From Raineyella antarctica (GTDB lineage Bacteria; Actinomycetota; Actinomycetes; Propionibacteriales; Propionibacteriaceae), in the NCBI RefSeq assembly GCF_900092135.1, contig NZ_FMYF01000002.1, forward strand, positions 413,014 through 477,013: a stretch of DNA of 64,000 nucleotides, in the 5' to 3' direction. The notes beneath the pieces are model-generated. The model worked only from the letters and a program-made list of their open reading frames with translations, made no database searches and was not told the origin of the DNA. The position numbers and the translations under genes are program-made. How positions within the stretch are numbered: the first letter of the stretch is position 1; every line of letters begins with the position of its first letter. Below, piece after piece: positions 52,127 to 60,302 of the stretch.

Positions 52127-52498
52127 TCAGCGCACGTTGACCAGGTCGCAGACGAAGATCAGGGTCTCGCCGGGCGCGATGACGCCACCGGCGCCGCGGT
52201 CGCCGTACGCCAGGTGGGGCGGGATGACCAGCTTGCGGCGGCCGCCCACCTTCATGCCCTGGACACCCTGGTCCCAGCCCTGGATGACCTGGCCGACGCC
52301 GAGCTGGAAGGCCAGCGGCTGCGCACGGCGGTAGGAGGAGTCGAACTCCTCGCCGGTGGAGTAGGCGACGCCGACGTAGTGCACGTCGACCACGTCACCC
52401 TTCTTCGCCTCGGTGCCCTCGCCGACGACCTCGTCGATGATCTGCAGTTCGGACGGGGCCGGGCCCTCGGGCGGATCGATCTCGGGAATATCAGTCAT
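52127..52498 (-). CDS. FKBP-type peptidyl-prolyl cis-trans isomerase
   Basis: A 123-residue single-domain FKBP, a cytoplasmic folding catalyst. V-D-V-H-Y-V-G near residue 37, E-F-D-S-S near 51, V-I-Q-G-W-D-Q-G-V near 71, and I-P-P-H-L-A-Y-G near 92 are the standard active-site elements, including the Trp at the pocket floor. No signal peptide. The M50-like gene lies 10 bp upstream on the same strand, so they may be co-transcribed. Confidence 0.93.
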   Translation of the reverse strand: MTDIPEIDPPEGPAPSELQIIDEVVGEGTEAKKGDVVDVHYVGVAYSTGEEFDSSYRRAQPLAFQLGVGQVIQGWDQGVQGMKVGGRRKLVIPPHLAYGDRGAGGVIAPGETLIFVCDLVNVR

Positions 52499-52508
52499 GG
52501 GGGCGAGC

Positions 52509-53231
52509 CTACAAGGGAAGCCGGAGGTGCACCCCGGACGCCTGGAACAGCACCAGCCCGCCGGCCACCAGGCCGGCCAGCGCCACCACCACGAACAGCC
52601 ATGTCCACAGCACCGCGGGGACGTGGGTCAGGCGGGCCAGCTGGGCGGGGTCGGAGCCGCGGTCCCGGGTCCGGCCCAGTTCCAGGGTGGGGCGTACGGC
52701 ACCCAGCAGCAGCACCCAGCACAACAGGTACGCCAGCAGGCCCTGCCACTCCACGGGCAGGTACCAGGTCGCGGCACCGAGTCCGCCGCCGACGACCAGG
52801 ATCACCAGCAGCCCGTAGAGGTTGCGGATCGCCAGCAGCATCAGCGCCAGCGCCAGCAGGAACGCCCACAGCAGTGCGGTGGCGTGGCCGGTGCCCAGGA
52901 TCGCCGCAGCGGTCAGGCCGACCACTGCGGGGGCGGTGTAGCCGGCCATCAGGGTGGCGACCATCCCCGGGCCGCTCGGGCGGCCCCGCGTGACGGTGAC
53001 CCCGGAGGTGTCGTGGTGCAGCTGGATCCCGTGCAGCTCCCGGCCGCAGACCCGGGCGACGACGGCATGGCCGGCCTCGTGGGTGATCGTGACCAGCATC
53101 CTGGTGGGGCGCCACAGTGCCGGGAGGCCGACCAGGACCAGGGCCAGGGCCCCGAGCACCACCACGAGCTGCGGTGAGGGCAGGGGCTGCACGGCGGCGA
53201 TCCGCTCCAGGAAGGTGCTCAGGGTGTCCAC
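52509..53231 (-). CDS. M50-family membrane metalloprotease-like protein
   Basis: About 240 residues with six or more hydrophobic segments. T-H-E-A-G-H-A-V-V near residue 51 is the zinc-binding HExxH of site-2-protease-like M50B peptidases. The usual late N-P-D-G is not obvious, so activity is not certain. The start is unclear: the GTG at 53231 has a GGAG that is too close, and an upstream GTG at 53276 adds 15 residues. Family by motif; target unknown. Confidence 0.75.
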   Translation of the reverse strand: MDTLSTFLERIAAVQPLPSPQLVVVLGALALVLVGLPALWRPTRMLVTITHEAGHAVVARVCGRELHGIQLHHDTSGVTVTRGRPSGPGMVATLMAGYTAPAVVGLTAAAILGTGHATALLWAFLLALALMLLAIRNLYGLLVILVVGGGLGAATWYLPVEWQGLLAYLLCWVLLLGAVRPTLELGRTRDRGSDPAQLARLTHVPAVLWTWLFVVVALAGLVAGGLVLFQASGVHLRLPL

Positions 53232-53350
53232 CGCTCCAGTCTGGCGCCCCGGCCCAACCGGAGGCTGTTGTCCCACGGCCGCCCTGGACGGGGCCTGCCG
53301 CGGCGGAACGGCGGTGTGGCGTACGCCACCCGGAGGCGTAACCTACCGGG

Positions 53351-53368
53351 GGTAAACGCTTGTTCACC
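53351..53368. promoter_or_regulatory. Probable TetR operator before the MFS gene
   Basis: GGTAAAC-GCTT-GTTCACC is an 18-bp palindrome with one mismatch, 14 bp before the MFS start. The TetR gene immediately downstream of the transporter is the likely binder. Confidence 0.6.
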
Positions 53369-53382
53369 CCCCTGAAGGAAAC

Positions 53383-55338
53383 GTGCTGACCCCCGCCATG
53401 GCACCTCGCACCCGCACCGACCGCCGTACGCCCGACTCCCTGCTCATCACGATCCTCGCGGCCACCGGCGTGATGGTGGCCCTGCAGCCGACCCTGCTGA
53501 TCCCGCTGCTGCCCGAGCTGCCCAAGCTGCTGGGCACCGGGTATGACAACGTCTCCTGGGTGGTCACGGCGACCCTGCTCACCTCCGCGGTGGCGACCCC
53601 GATCGTGTCCAAGCTGGCCGACATGTACGGCAAGCGGCGGATGGTGCTGGCCTGCCTGGTGCTGATGGGGATCGGGTCGGTGCTCGGGGCGTTGAGCAAC
53701 AGCCTTGCCCTGGTGGTCGCCGGCCGCGCACTGCAGGGCCTGGCGGCGGGGCTGGCCCCGGTCGGGATGTCGATCATGCGCGACGAGCTGCCGCGGGAGA
53801 AGGTCGGCGGCGGGGTCGCGCTGATGAGCTCCACCATCGGGATCGGCTCGGCGCTGGGCCTGCCGACGGCCGGCCTGATCACGGCGCACTACTCGTGGCA
53901 CGCGCTGTTCTGGGTCTCCGCGGCGGCGGCAGCGGTGCTGGTCGTGCTGGTCGCACTGTTCGTACCCGAGTCCTCGGTACGTACGCCCGGGCGGTTCGAC
54001 CTGGTCGGTGCCGTGCTGCTGTCGGGGGCGCTGGTCAGCCTGCTGCTGGCGGTGACCAAGGGCGGCCACTGGGGCTGGTGGAGCCACACGACCCTGCTCT
54101 GCGTCCTGCTCGGGGTGGTGCTGTTGGCGGCCTGGCTGCCGTGGGAACTGCGGACGCCCAACCCGATGGTCGACCTGCGCACCGCCGTCCGGCGCCCGGT
54201 GCTGCTGACCAACCTGGCGACCCTGCTGCTGGGCTTCTCGATGTTCGGGAACATGCAGTCCACCACCCAGTTGCTGCAGCTGCCGCGGGCCACCGGCTAC
54301 GGGTTCGAGCTGTCCATCCTGGTCACCGGGCTGGCGATGGTGCCCTCGAGCCTGGCGATGGTCGTCTTCTCGCCGATCGGCGCGGTCCTCGTCCGCCGGA
54401 TCGGCGCCCGCAACACGATCATCGTCGGTGGGGTCGTGCTCGCCCTCGGCTACATCCAGCGGATCATCGTGATGGACCACGTCTGGCACATCATCCTCGG
54501 CTCGGTGATCGCCTCCGCCGGCACCGCCCTGGCGTACGCGGCCATCCCGACGGTGATCATGGGCGCGGTGCCGATCACCGAGACCGCTGCCGCCAACGGA
54601 CTCAACGTGCTGCTGCGGTCCGTCGGCACGTCCGCCGCCTCGGCCCTGCTGGCGGCCCTGCTGACCGACGTCACGATGACCGTCGGCACCAGCACCCTGC
54701 CCGGGGTCGACGCCTTCCTCTACAACTTCTGGCTGGACGCCGCGGCCGCCCTGGTGGCCGCCCTGATCATCGTCTTCCTGCCGCGCGCCCGCAGCATGGT
54801 GAAGGCCACCACGGCCGCCCGGGAACACGTCTGGGCCGGCACGGTGACCAGCGGCGGACGCCCCGTACGCCACGGCGTGGTGACCCTGCTGACCCCCGAC
54901 GGCGAACAGCTCGACTGGGGCCGGGTCGACCCGGACGGCAGCTACCGCGTCGCCCTGCCGGGAGCCGGTCGGTACCTGCGGGTGGCCGCGGCCGACGGGT
55001 GGCAGCCGGTCAGTGCCGTCGTCGAGGTCGCCGGACCCGAGGACCTGGCCGTCGAACTCGGCCCGCGCCTGCAGCTGGCCGGTACCGTCACCCGGGCCGG
55101 TCGGCCGGTGGCCGATGCCCTCGTCACCCTGACCAGGGCCTCCGGAGAACTGGAGTCGACCACCCGTACGGACGGTGCCGGCGGCTACCACCTCCCGCTG
55201 CGGGCGCCCGGCCGGCACGTGCTCACCGCTGCGGACATCCCCGGCGCGGAGGCGGCCTCCGTCGCGGTGCTGCTCACCGGGGCGGCGCGTACGATCGACG
55301 TCGACCTGGCCGGCGACAAGGAGATGGTGAGTGCCTGA
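53383..55338 (+). CDS. MFS drug/metabolite exporter with C-terminal beta-sandwich repeats
   Basis: 651 residues. The first ~475 form a 14-helix DHA2-type major facilitator (L-A-D-M-Y-G-K-R-R between helices 2 and 3, G-R-A-L-Q-G-L in helix 4). After a short basic linker, about 150 residues form two carboxypeptidase-regulatory or Cna-B-like repeats (AGTVTSGGRPVRHGVVTL and AGTVTRAGRPVADALVTL). Such tails on exporters are known in actinobacteria but unexplained. GAAGG lies 4 nt before the GTG at 53383; an ATG at 53398 is possible. The TetR gene overlaps its end. Confidence 0.87.
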   Translation: MLTPAMAPRTRTDRRTPDSLLITILAATGVMVALQPTLLIPLLPELPKLLGTGYDNVSWVVTATLLTSAVATPIVSKLADMYGKRRMVLACLVLMGIGSVLGALSNSLALVVAGRALQGLAAGLAPVGMSIMRDELPREKVGGGVALMSSTIGIGSALGLPTAGLITAHYSWHALFWVSAAAAAVLVVLVALFVPESSVRTPGRFDLVGAVLLSGALVSLLLAVTKGGHWGWWSHTTLLCVLLGVVLLAAWLPWELRTPNPMVDLRTAVRRPVLLTNLATLLLGFSMFGNMQSTTQLLQLPRATGYGFELSILVTGLAMVPSSLAMVVFSPIGAVLVRRIGARNTIIVGGVVLALGYIQRIIVMDHVWHIILGSVIASAGTALAYAAIPTVIMGAVPITETAAANGLNVLLRSVGTSAASALLAALLTDVTMTVGTSTLPGVDAFLYNFWLDAAAALVAALIIVFLPRARSMVKATTAAREHVWAGTVTSGGRPVRHGVVTLLTPDGEQLDWGRVDPDGSYRVALPGAGRYLRVAAADGWQPVSAVVEVAGPEDLAVELGPRLQLAGTVTRAGRPVADALVTLTRASGELESTTRTDGAGGYHLPLRAPGRHVLTAADIPGAEAASVAVLLTGAARTIDVDLAGDKEMVSA

Positions 55339-55888
55339 GACCACGCGCGACCGGATCATCGAAGCTGCGGGGCGCCTGTTCGCCGAGCGGGGGTACTCGG
55401 CGGTGTCCATCCGGGACGTGGCGGCGAAGGCCGAGGTCTCCCCGTCCCTGGTGATGAAACTGGTCGGGAGCAAGGAGGGGCTCTTCCGCGCCTCGACCCG
55501 CTTCGAGCCGCAGCCCCTGCTGGTCGACGTGCCGCTGGCCGGGCTCGGGCGCGCCCTCGTCGCCGACATCCTGCGCCGACGCGCGGCCGCCGAACCTGAC
55601 GTCCTCGCCCGCGCCGTCGTGCTGCTCCTGCCGGCCCCCGATCCCGAGGAGATCCGGCGCCTGGTCCGGGAGGCGTACGTGGAGCCGCTGGCCCGGCGCC
55701 TGGACCAGGCGACCGCGGAGACGGTGATCGCGCTGCTCGCGGGACTGTCGGTGTCGGTGCGGCTGTACCGCCAGCTCGACGAGGCGACCATCGCGTCCGA
55801 GCAGCTGGTCGCCCGGTACGGCGCGCTGGTGCAGGCCGTGATCGACCAGGGCACCCCACAGGGGAGCGAGGGGGGCGGATCCGCCTAG
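55331..55888 (+). CDS. TetR-family repressor of the MFS exporter
   Basis: A 185-residue regulator. The N-terminal HTH (IIEAAGRLFAERGYSAVSIR, then DVAAKAEVSPSLVMKLVGSK) is standard, though the usual Y-x-H-F before the recognition-helix end is V-M-K-L-V-G-S-K. The GTG start overlaps the exporter stop by 8 bp. It probably represses the pair through the palindrome at 53351-53368 and is relieved by an exported ligand. Confidence 0.87.
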   Translation: MPETTRDRIIEAAGRLFAERGYSAVSIRDVAAKAEVSPSLVMKLVGSKEGLFRASTRFEPQPLLVDVPLAGLGRALVADILRRRAAAEPDVLARAVVLLLPAPDPEEIRRLVREAYVEPLARRLDQATAETVIALLAGLSVSVRLYRQLDEATIASEQLVARYGALVQAVIDQGTPQGSEGGGSA

Positions 55889-55953
55889 CGGGTTATGCTC
55901 AGCCCGCTCGTCCTGCTCGCTCATCCCGCCCGCCGGTCACCCAGGAGGCCTCC

Positions 55954-56346
55954 GTGTCCGTCCCCCGCCAGCCCAGCGCCCTGGGCGCCCGCCTCGGCAT
56001 CACGCTGCTCGAGGTCGGTGCCGAACGCTCCGTGGCGACCATGCCGGTCGAGGGCAACACCCAGCCGCACGGGCTGCTGCACGGCGGTGCGCTGCTGGCG
56101 CTGGGGGAGGAGGTGGCCTCGATCGCTGCCGGCTTCCACGCCCACGCCCATGGCAAGGTCTGCGTCGGGCTGGACGTCTCGGCCACCCACCACCGGGCCA
56201 CCCGGCGGGGCATCGTCACCGCGACGGCGGTTCCCAAGCACCTGGGCGGACGCGTCGCCTCGTACGCGGTGGACATCCGCGACGACCACGACCACCTGGT
56301 CTCCAGCTTCGCGATCACCTGCCTGCTGGTCGATCCGCGGCCCTGA
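55954..56346 (+). CDS. Hotdog-fold thioesterase (PaaI/MenI-like)
   Basis: A 130-residue acyl-CoA thioesterase-like protein. P-H-G-L-L-H-G-G-A-L-L-A-L-G-E-E-V-A-S near residue 38 is the hotdog active-site helix with a catalytic Glu, as in the EntH/MenI subgroup; the paaI at 61616 uses Asp at this spot. AGGAGG precedes the GTG. It is separate from the paa genes and convergent with the enoyl-CoA hydratase. It may act on 1,4-dihydroxy-2-naphthoyl-CoA, but this is inference. Confidence 0.8.
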   Translation: MSVPRQPSALGARLGITLLEVGAERSVATMPVEGNTQPHGLLHGGALLALGEEVASIAAGFHAHAHGKVCVGLDVSATHHRATRRGIVTATAVPKHLGGRVASYAVDIRDDHDHLVSSFAITCLLVDPRP

Positions 56347-56382
56347 GGCGGGGAGGGACGGCGGCACCCAACAGCTCTCCCA

Positions 56383-56441
56383 GTCGCTTCGGTCCCAGCC
56401 AGCCGCGTCAGGTCGACGGGCCGCGGCTGACTGGAAGCGAC
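56383..56441. terminator. Large imperfect hairpin between convergent genes
   Basis: GTCGCTTC (56383-56390) pairs with GAAGCGAC (56434-56441). Inside, CCAGCCAGCCGCG (56395-56407) pairs with CGCGGCTGACTGG (56422-56434) with one mismatch. A smaller AGCTCG/CGAGCT hairpin follows near 56475-56495. The 200-bp gap separates convergent genes, so termination is likely. Confidence 0.55.
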
Positions 56442-56546
56442 GCGGCTGGGGAGCCGAGCCACCCGACCACCCCAGCTCGCGGCTGGACGAGCTCGGGGCC
56501 ACCACACCACGCGCGGACGTGAGGCGGTGCACGGGAGCAGGAGCGC

Positions 56547-57326
56547 TCAGGACCTTCCGGTGAAGACCGGCCGCCGCTTCTCCTGGAAGGCTCGGAAGCC
56601 CTCGTGGTAGTCGGGGCCGTTGCACAACTGCCCCTGGGCGGTGTTCTCCGCTTCGACGGACTCCCACAGCCCGAGCCGGTGGTCGCGGATCTGCGCGACG
56701 AGCTTGCGGGAGGCGAGGAAGGCCGAGGTCGCGCCCTGCGCTGCCGCCTCGACCCGGGTGCGGGTGAAGGCCAGCAGCTCCTCGGCCGGCACCGCGCGAC
56801 TGAACAACCCGCCCGCGACCGCTTCGGCCCCGGAGAGGAACTCCGCGGTGTAGATCAGGTCGAGGGCACGGTGCGGCCCGAGCCGTTCCGTGAACAGCCA
56901 GTGGCCACCGGAGTCCAGGGTGGCCCCCAGTGCGGCGAAGGGGGAGCCGATCTTGGCGTTCTCCGCGACGTACACGACGTCGGTGGCGATCGCCAGCCCG
57001 AGCCCGACGCCCAGGCAGGCCCCCTGGACGGCGGCGAAGGTCGGCGCCGGGAACTCCGCCATCCGCCGCAGCAAGGGGGTGACCTTGCCGGCCAGGTAGC
57101 CGTACGCGTCGTCGGTGGCCGGGTCGACGCGGCTGATGTCACGTCCTGCGCAGAAGCCGCGCCCCTCGGCCCGCAGCAGCAGGGCACGTACGCCGGCCCG
57201 CTCGGCCGCGTCGTACGCCGCGCCCAGCTCGCCGAGCGCCTCCTCGTCGAGGGCGTTCATCTTGTGCGGGGCATTGAGGACGATCTCGGCGACGTCGCCG
57301 TCGACGGACAACTCGATCATGGCCAT
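56547..57326 (-). CDS. Enoyl-CoA hydratase/isomerase (PaaG/PaaB-like)
   Basis: A 259-residue crotonase. E-G-R-G-F-C-A-G-R-D-I near residue 55 forms the first oxyanion strand and V-Q-G-A-C-L-G-V-G-L-G near 100 the second. Only some crotonase acid/base positions are clear (S-P-F-A-A-L-G-A near 130, with no Glu there). Position after paaE suggests the ring-1,2-epoxyphenylacetyl-CoA isomerase role of PaaG, or dehydroadipyl-CoA hydration. It is 82 bp beyond the paaE stop, with a short tandem repeat between. Confidence 0.78.
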   Translation of the reverse strand: MAMIELSVDGDVAEIVLNAPHKMNALDEEALGELGAAYDAAERAGVRALLLRAEGRGFCAGRDISRVDPATDDAYGYLAGKVTPLLRRMAEFPAPTFAAVQGACLGVGLGLAIATDVVYVAENAKIGSPFAALGATLDSGGHWLFTERLGPHRALDLIYTAEFLSGAEAVAGGLFSRAVPAEELLAFTRTRVEAAAQGATSAFLASRKLVAQIRDHRLGLWESVEAENTAQGQLCNGPDYHEGFRAFQEKRRPVFTGRS

Positions 57327-57373
57327 GCGTTCCTCCTGGTCGGGGCGAGGGATTGCGCTGGTGAGCGGTGAGC

Positions 57374-57401
57374 GGTGGCCGGTGGCCGGTGGCCGGTGGC
57401 C
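57374..57401. repeat. 7-bp tandem repeat, four copies
   Basis: Four exact GGTGGCC units lie between paaE and the crotonase gene, preceded by two GTGAGCG copies. Non-coding; likely polymorphic by slippage. Confidence 0.85.
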
Positions 57402-57408
57402 GGTCGGC

Positions 57409-58563
57409 TCAGGCGTCGAAGTCGACGCAGAGCCGGTCGCCCGTCGGGCGGGTCTGGCAGGTCAGCACGTAGCCGCGCGCGATCTCGTCGGCCTCGAGGG
57501 CGTAGTTCTCGTCCATCGTGAACTCGCCCTCGGTGACCTTGGCCCGGCAGGTGCCGCAGACGCCGCCGGCGCAGGCGAACGGGACGTCGGGGCGCGTACG
57601 CAACGCCGCGTTCAGCACGGTCTCGTGGGCGCGCTTGGGCGACTCGACCTCGGCGGAGGTCCCGTCGAGCTGGAAGCGGATGGTGACGTTGTCGCCGAGC
57701 GGGTCGGCGACAACCGGACGGCCGCGGTCGCCCTGCTGCTCGTCGGGACGACCGGTGCTGAACAGCTCGAAACGTACGTCGGCCTCGCCGACCCCGCGCT
57801 CGGCGAGGGTGTCCCGGCAGAGCTGGACGAGCTCGAACGGGCCGCAGAGGAACCACTCGTCGACCTGGGCGGTGCGCAGCACGTTGTCGAGGATCAGGCC
57901 GAGCTTCTCGGCGTCGATCCGGCCGCTCATCAGCGGGTTGACGCGCTGTTCGCGGGACAGCACGTGGTGTACGGCGAAGCGGGAGGGGTAGCGGTCCTTG
58001 AGGTCACCGATCTCCTCGGCGAACATCACGTCCTGGGCCGACTTGTTCGCGTACACCAGTTCCACCGTCGTGTGGTCGGCGCCGGCCAGCACGGCCCGGG
58101 CGATCGCCAGGATCGGGGTGATGCCGGAACCGGCGGCGATGGCGGCCAGGTGCAGGCGCGGGTGGGCGTTGATCTGCTCGGCGGCCAGCGTCTCGGCATT
58201 GTTGAGGCTGGACAGCGGGTGCTGGGAGATGAAGGCGCCCTGGGGGTTCATCACGTCGAGCGTGTCACCGGGACGCAGCTCCTCGTTGGCCCAGGTCGAG
58301 AAGATGCCCCCGAGGTCCTTCTTGATGCCTACCCGGATCTCGCCGGGGATCGGTTCGGTGCACAGCGAGTAGGAGCGGCGCACCTCGCGGCCGTCGATCT
58401 GGGCCCGCAGTGCGACGTACTGGCCGGGTAGGTAGTTGTACTCGTCGGCCAGGTGGTCGGGCACCGCGAAGGTCACCTCGACGGCGTCGTCGGTGAGCGG
58501 GCGGACGCGGGTGACCTCGAGGGTGTTGAAGGTGGCGCGGCGGCGGGTGGTGGTCTCGGTCAT
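57409..58563 (-). CDS. paaE: Phenylacetyl-CoA epoxidase reductase PaaE
   Basis: A 384-residue electron-transfer subunit passing NADPH electrons to the PaaA di-iron centre. The FAD domain has R-R-S-Y-S-L-C near residue 61 and G-S-G-I-T-P near 150. The NADP domain ends with L-C-G-P-F-E-L. A C-terminal plant-type 2Fe-2S domain has C-A-G-G-V-C-G-T-C and a later Cys in V-L-T-C-Q-T. Its start shares a base with the paaD stop (TGATG). Confidence 0.93.
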   Translation of the reverse strand: MTETTTRRRATFNTLEVTRVRPLTDDAVEVTFAVPDHLADEYNYLPGQYVALRAQIDGREVRRSYSLCTEPIPGEIRVGIKKDLGGIFSTWANEELRPGDTLDVMNPQGAFISQHPLSSLNNAETLAAEQINAHPRLHLAAIAAGSGITPILAIARAVLAGADHTTVELVYANKSAQDVMFAEEIGDLKDRYPSRFAVHHVLSREQRVNPLMSGRIDAEKLGLILDNVLRTAQVDEWFLCGPFELVQLCRDTLAERGVGEADVRFELFSTGRPDEQQGDRGRPVVADPLGDNVTIRFQLDGTSAEVESPKRAHETVLNAALRTRPDVPFACAGGVCGTCRAKVTEGEFTMDENYALEADEIARGYVLTCQTRPTGDRLCVDFDA

Positions 58564-59129
58564 CAGTGCACCTTGAAGTGGTCGAAGGGTTCGGCGCAGG
58601 CCTGGCAGACCCACAGCGCCTTGCAGGAGGTGGAGCCGAAGTGCGACATCTCGCGGGTGTCGGTCGAGCCGCAGTTGGGGCAGCGGACGGACAGGGTGAG
58701 CGAGATCGGTCCGGAGCCTGAGCCGTGGACGGCGGATCGTCCGGTCGGCGGGGCGATGCCGTACGCCTCGAGCTTGGTCCGGCCGTCCTCGGTCATCCAG
58801 TCGGTGGTCCAGGCGGGCAGCAGGACCGTACGGACCTCGGCGTCCGGGTGGCCATGGGCCGCCAGGTGCGTATGGATGTCCTGGCTGATCGTGTCCATCG
58901 CCGGGCATCCGGAGTAGGTGGGCGTGATGGTGACCACCGGGTGCCCGTCGGCGGCGACCTCGACCCGGCGGAGGATCCCGATGTCGGCGATGGTCAGCAC
59001 CGGGATCTCCGGGTCGTGCACCGCCGAGAGCAGGTCCCAGACGGCGCCCGCCGCCGGGTCGACGGGGCGGGTCGCGATGTCCGGGTCGGCCGCGTCCGAG
59101 GGGTGGGCCTGCGCGTTCAGCGGAGCCAT
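58563..59129 (-). CDS. paaD: Phenylacetate catabolism protein PaaD
   Basis: A 188-residue MIP18/DUF59-type protein needed to mature the PaaABCE iron centre. The N-terminal L-L-S-A-V-H-D-P-E-I-P-V and G-C-P-A-M-D (with the Cys) are family hallmarks. The C-terminal zinc-ribbon-like C-P-N-C-G ... C-Q-A-C is the PaaD extension. It lies between paaC (13 bp) and paaE (overlap). Confidence 0.93.
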   Translation of the reverse strand: MAPLNAQAHPSDAADPDIATRPVDPAAGAVWDLLSAVHDPEIPVLTIADIGILRRVEVAADGHPVVTITPTYSGCPAMDTISQDIHTHLAAHGHPDAEVRTVLLPAWTTDWMTEDGRTKLEAYGIAPPTGRSAVHGSGSGPISLTLSVRCPNCGSTDTREMSHFGSTSCKALWVCQACAEPFDHFKVH

Positions 59130-59142
59130 GGGGATGCCTCGC

Positions 59143-59985
59143 TCACCAGGTCGCGCCGGGATGGCGCACGGCCAGGGACTGCATCTCGGCCAGGATGAAA
59201 CCGCGGTGCTCGCTGGCCGCTCCGCTGCGTACGCCGCCGTACGCCATCGCCTGCGGGACCTGCGGGACCTCCAGGGTCGCGGCGGCCAGCACGTCGGCCA
59301 CGTGCGCGTCGAACTCGGCGCGCAGCGAGGACGGCCGTACGGCGATCCCCTCCAGCCGGTCGTGCAGGTCCTCGTCGGTGAACAACTCCTCGAGGTACGG
59401 CCACACGTGCTCGATGGCCTCCTGCATCCGGCGGTGCGACTCCTCGGTGCCGTCGCCCAGCCGCAGGGTCCACTGGGTGGCGTGGTCCCGGTGGTACGCG
59501 ACCTCCTTGAGGGCCTTGTCGGCGATGGCGCCCAGCACGCTGTCGGCGGAGCCGGCGAGTTCCCGGTAGAGCAGGTAGGCGTACTGGGAGAACAGCAGCT
59601 GGCGGGCGATCGTGTGGGCGAAGTCGCCGTTGGGCTGCTCGACCAGGCGGCAGGAGCGGAACTCCTCCTCGGTGCGGAAGTAGGCCAGGTCGTCCTCGGT
59701 GCGGCCGTCGGCGGAGCCGGCGTACGTCAGCAGGAAGCGGGCATGGCCGAGGAGGTCCAGGGCGATGTTGCCCAGGGCGATGTCCTCCTCCATCTCCGGG
59801 GCGCGGGAGATCCACCAGCCCAGGCGCTGGGCCAGGATGAGGGCGTCGTCACCGAGGGTGAGGGCGTAGCGGGCGACGTCGGGCGACGCCGTGTGGCCCT
59901 CGTGCAGGCCTTCGGCGATCTCCTCGGCGGTGATGGCCGTCCCGGCGCTCTGCTTGGTGGCGGAATCGATCGTGGCGAAACTCAT
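59143..59985 (-). CDS. paaC: Phenylacetyl-CoA epoxidase subunit PaaC
   Basis: A 280-residue ferritin-like helical scaffold that holds PaaA in the epoxidase. A-L-T-L-G-D-D-A-L-I-L-A-Q-R-L-G-W-W near residue 42 and D-I-A-L-G-N-I-A-L-D-L-L-G-H-A near 67 are characteristic; unlike PaaA it lacks most iron ligands in this family. The ATG at 59985 overlaps the paaB stop (ATGA). Confidence 0.93.
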   Translation of the reverse strand: MSFATIDSATKQSAGTAITAEEIAEGLHEGHTASPDVARYALTLGDDALILAQRLGWWISRAPEMEEDIALGNIALDLLGHARFLLTYAGSADGRTEDDLAYFRTEEEFRSCRLVEQPNGDFAHTIARQLLFSQYAYLLYRELAGSADSVLGAIADKALKEVAYHRDHATQWTLRLGDGTEESHRRMQEAIEHVWPYLEELFTDEDLHDRLEGIAVRPSSLRAEFDAHVADVLAAATLEVPQVPQAMAYGGVRSGAASEHRGFILAEMQSLAVRHPGATW

Positions 59986-60299
59986 AGGTGCGGCACCCCT
60001 TCGCTGGTCTTGTAGTACGTGGCGTGGCGGTAGGACTTGCCCTGGCCGGACTCGAAGTAGCCGCCCTTGGCGTCGGGATCGGAGGCGGTGATCGCCTCGG
60101 ACGGCACGACCCACACGGAGGTGCCCTCGTTGCGGCGGGTGTAGAGGTCGCGGGCGTTGCGGAGGGCCATGGTGGCGTCCGGGGCGTGCAGCGAGCCGGC
60201 GTGCACGTGGGAGAGTCCGCGGTTGCTGCGGATGAACACCTCCCACAGCGGCCAGTCCGCGTCGGTGGCCCGGGTGGTGTCCTGCTGGCTGGAAGTCAT
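59982..60299 (-). CDS. paaB: Phenylacetyl-CoA epoxidase subunit PaaB
   Basis: A 105-residue small subunit bridging PaaAC heterodimers. W-P-L-W-E-V-F-I-R-S-N-R-G-L-S-H-V-H-A-G-S-L-H-A and N-A-R-D-L-Y-T-R-R-N-E-G are near-invariant PaaB features. It is full length, 3 bp after paaA. Confidence 0.95.
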   Translation of the reverse strand: MTSSQQDTTRATDADWPLWEVFIRSNRGLSHVHAGSLHAPDATMALRNARDLYTRRNEGTSVWVVPSEAITASDPDAKGGYFESGQGKSYRHATYYKTSEGVPHL

Positions 60300-60302
60300 G
60301 GG

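Noticed and set aside
52495-55854. Very long open frame antisense to the MFS and M50 genes
   Set aside because: GC-rich shadow frame: product is low-complexity Arg/Gly/His-rich, and the sense genes are well supported.
55954-56346. Second paaI
   Set aside because: It has Glu rather than Asp in the active helix, lies outside the paa operators and has its own ribosome site; better called a general hotdog thioesterase.
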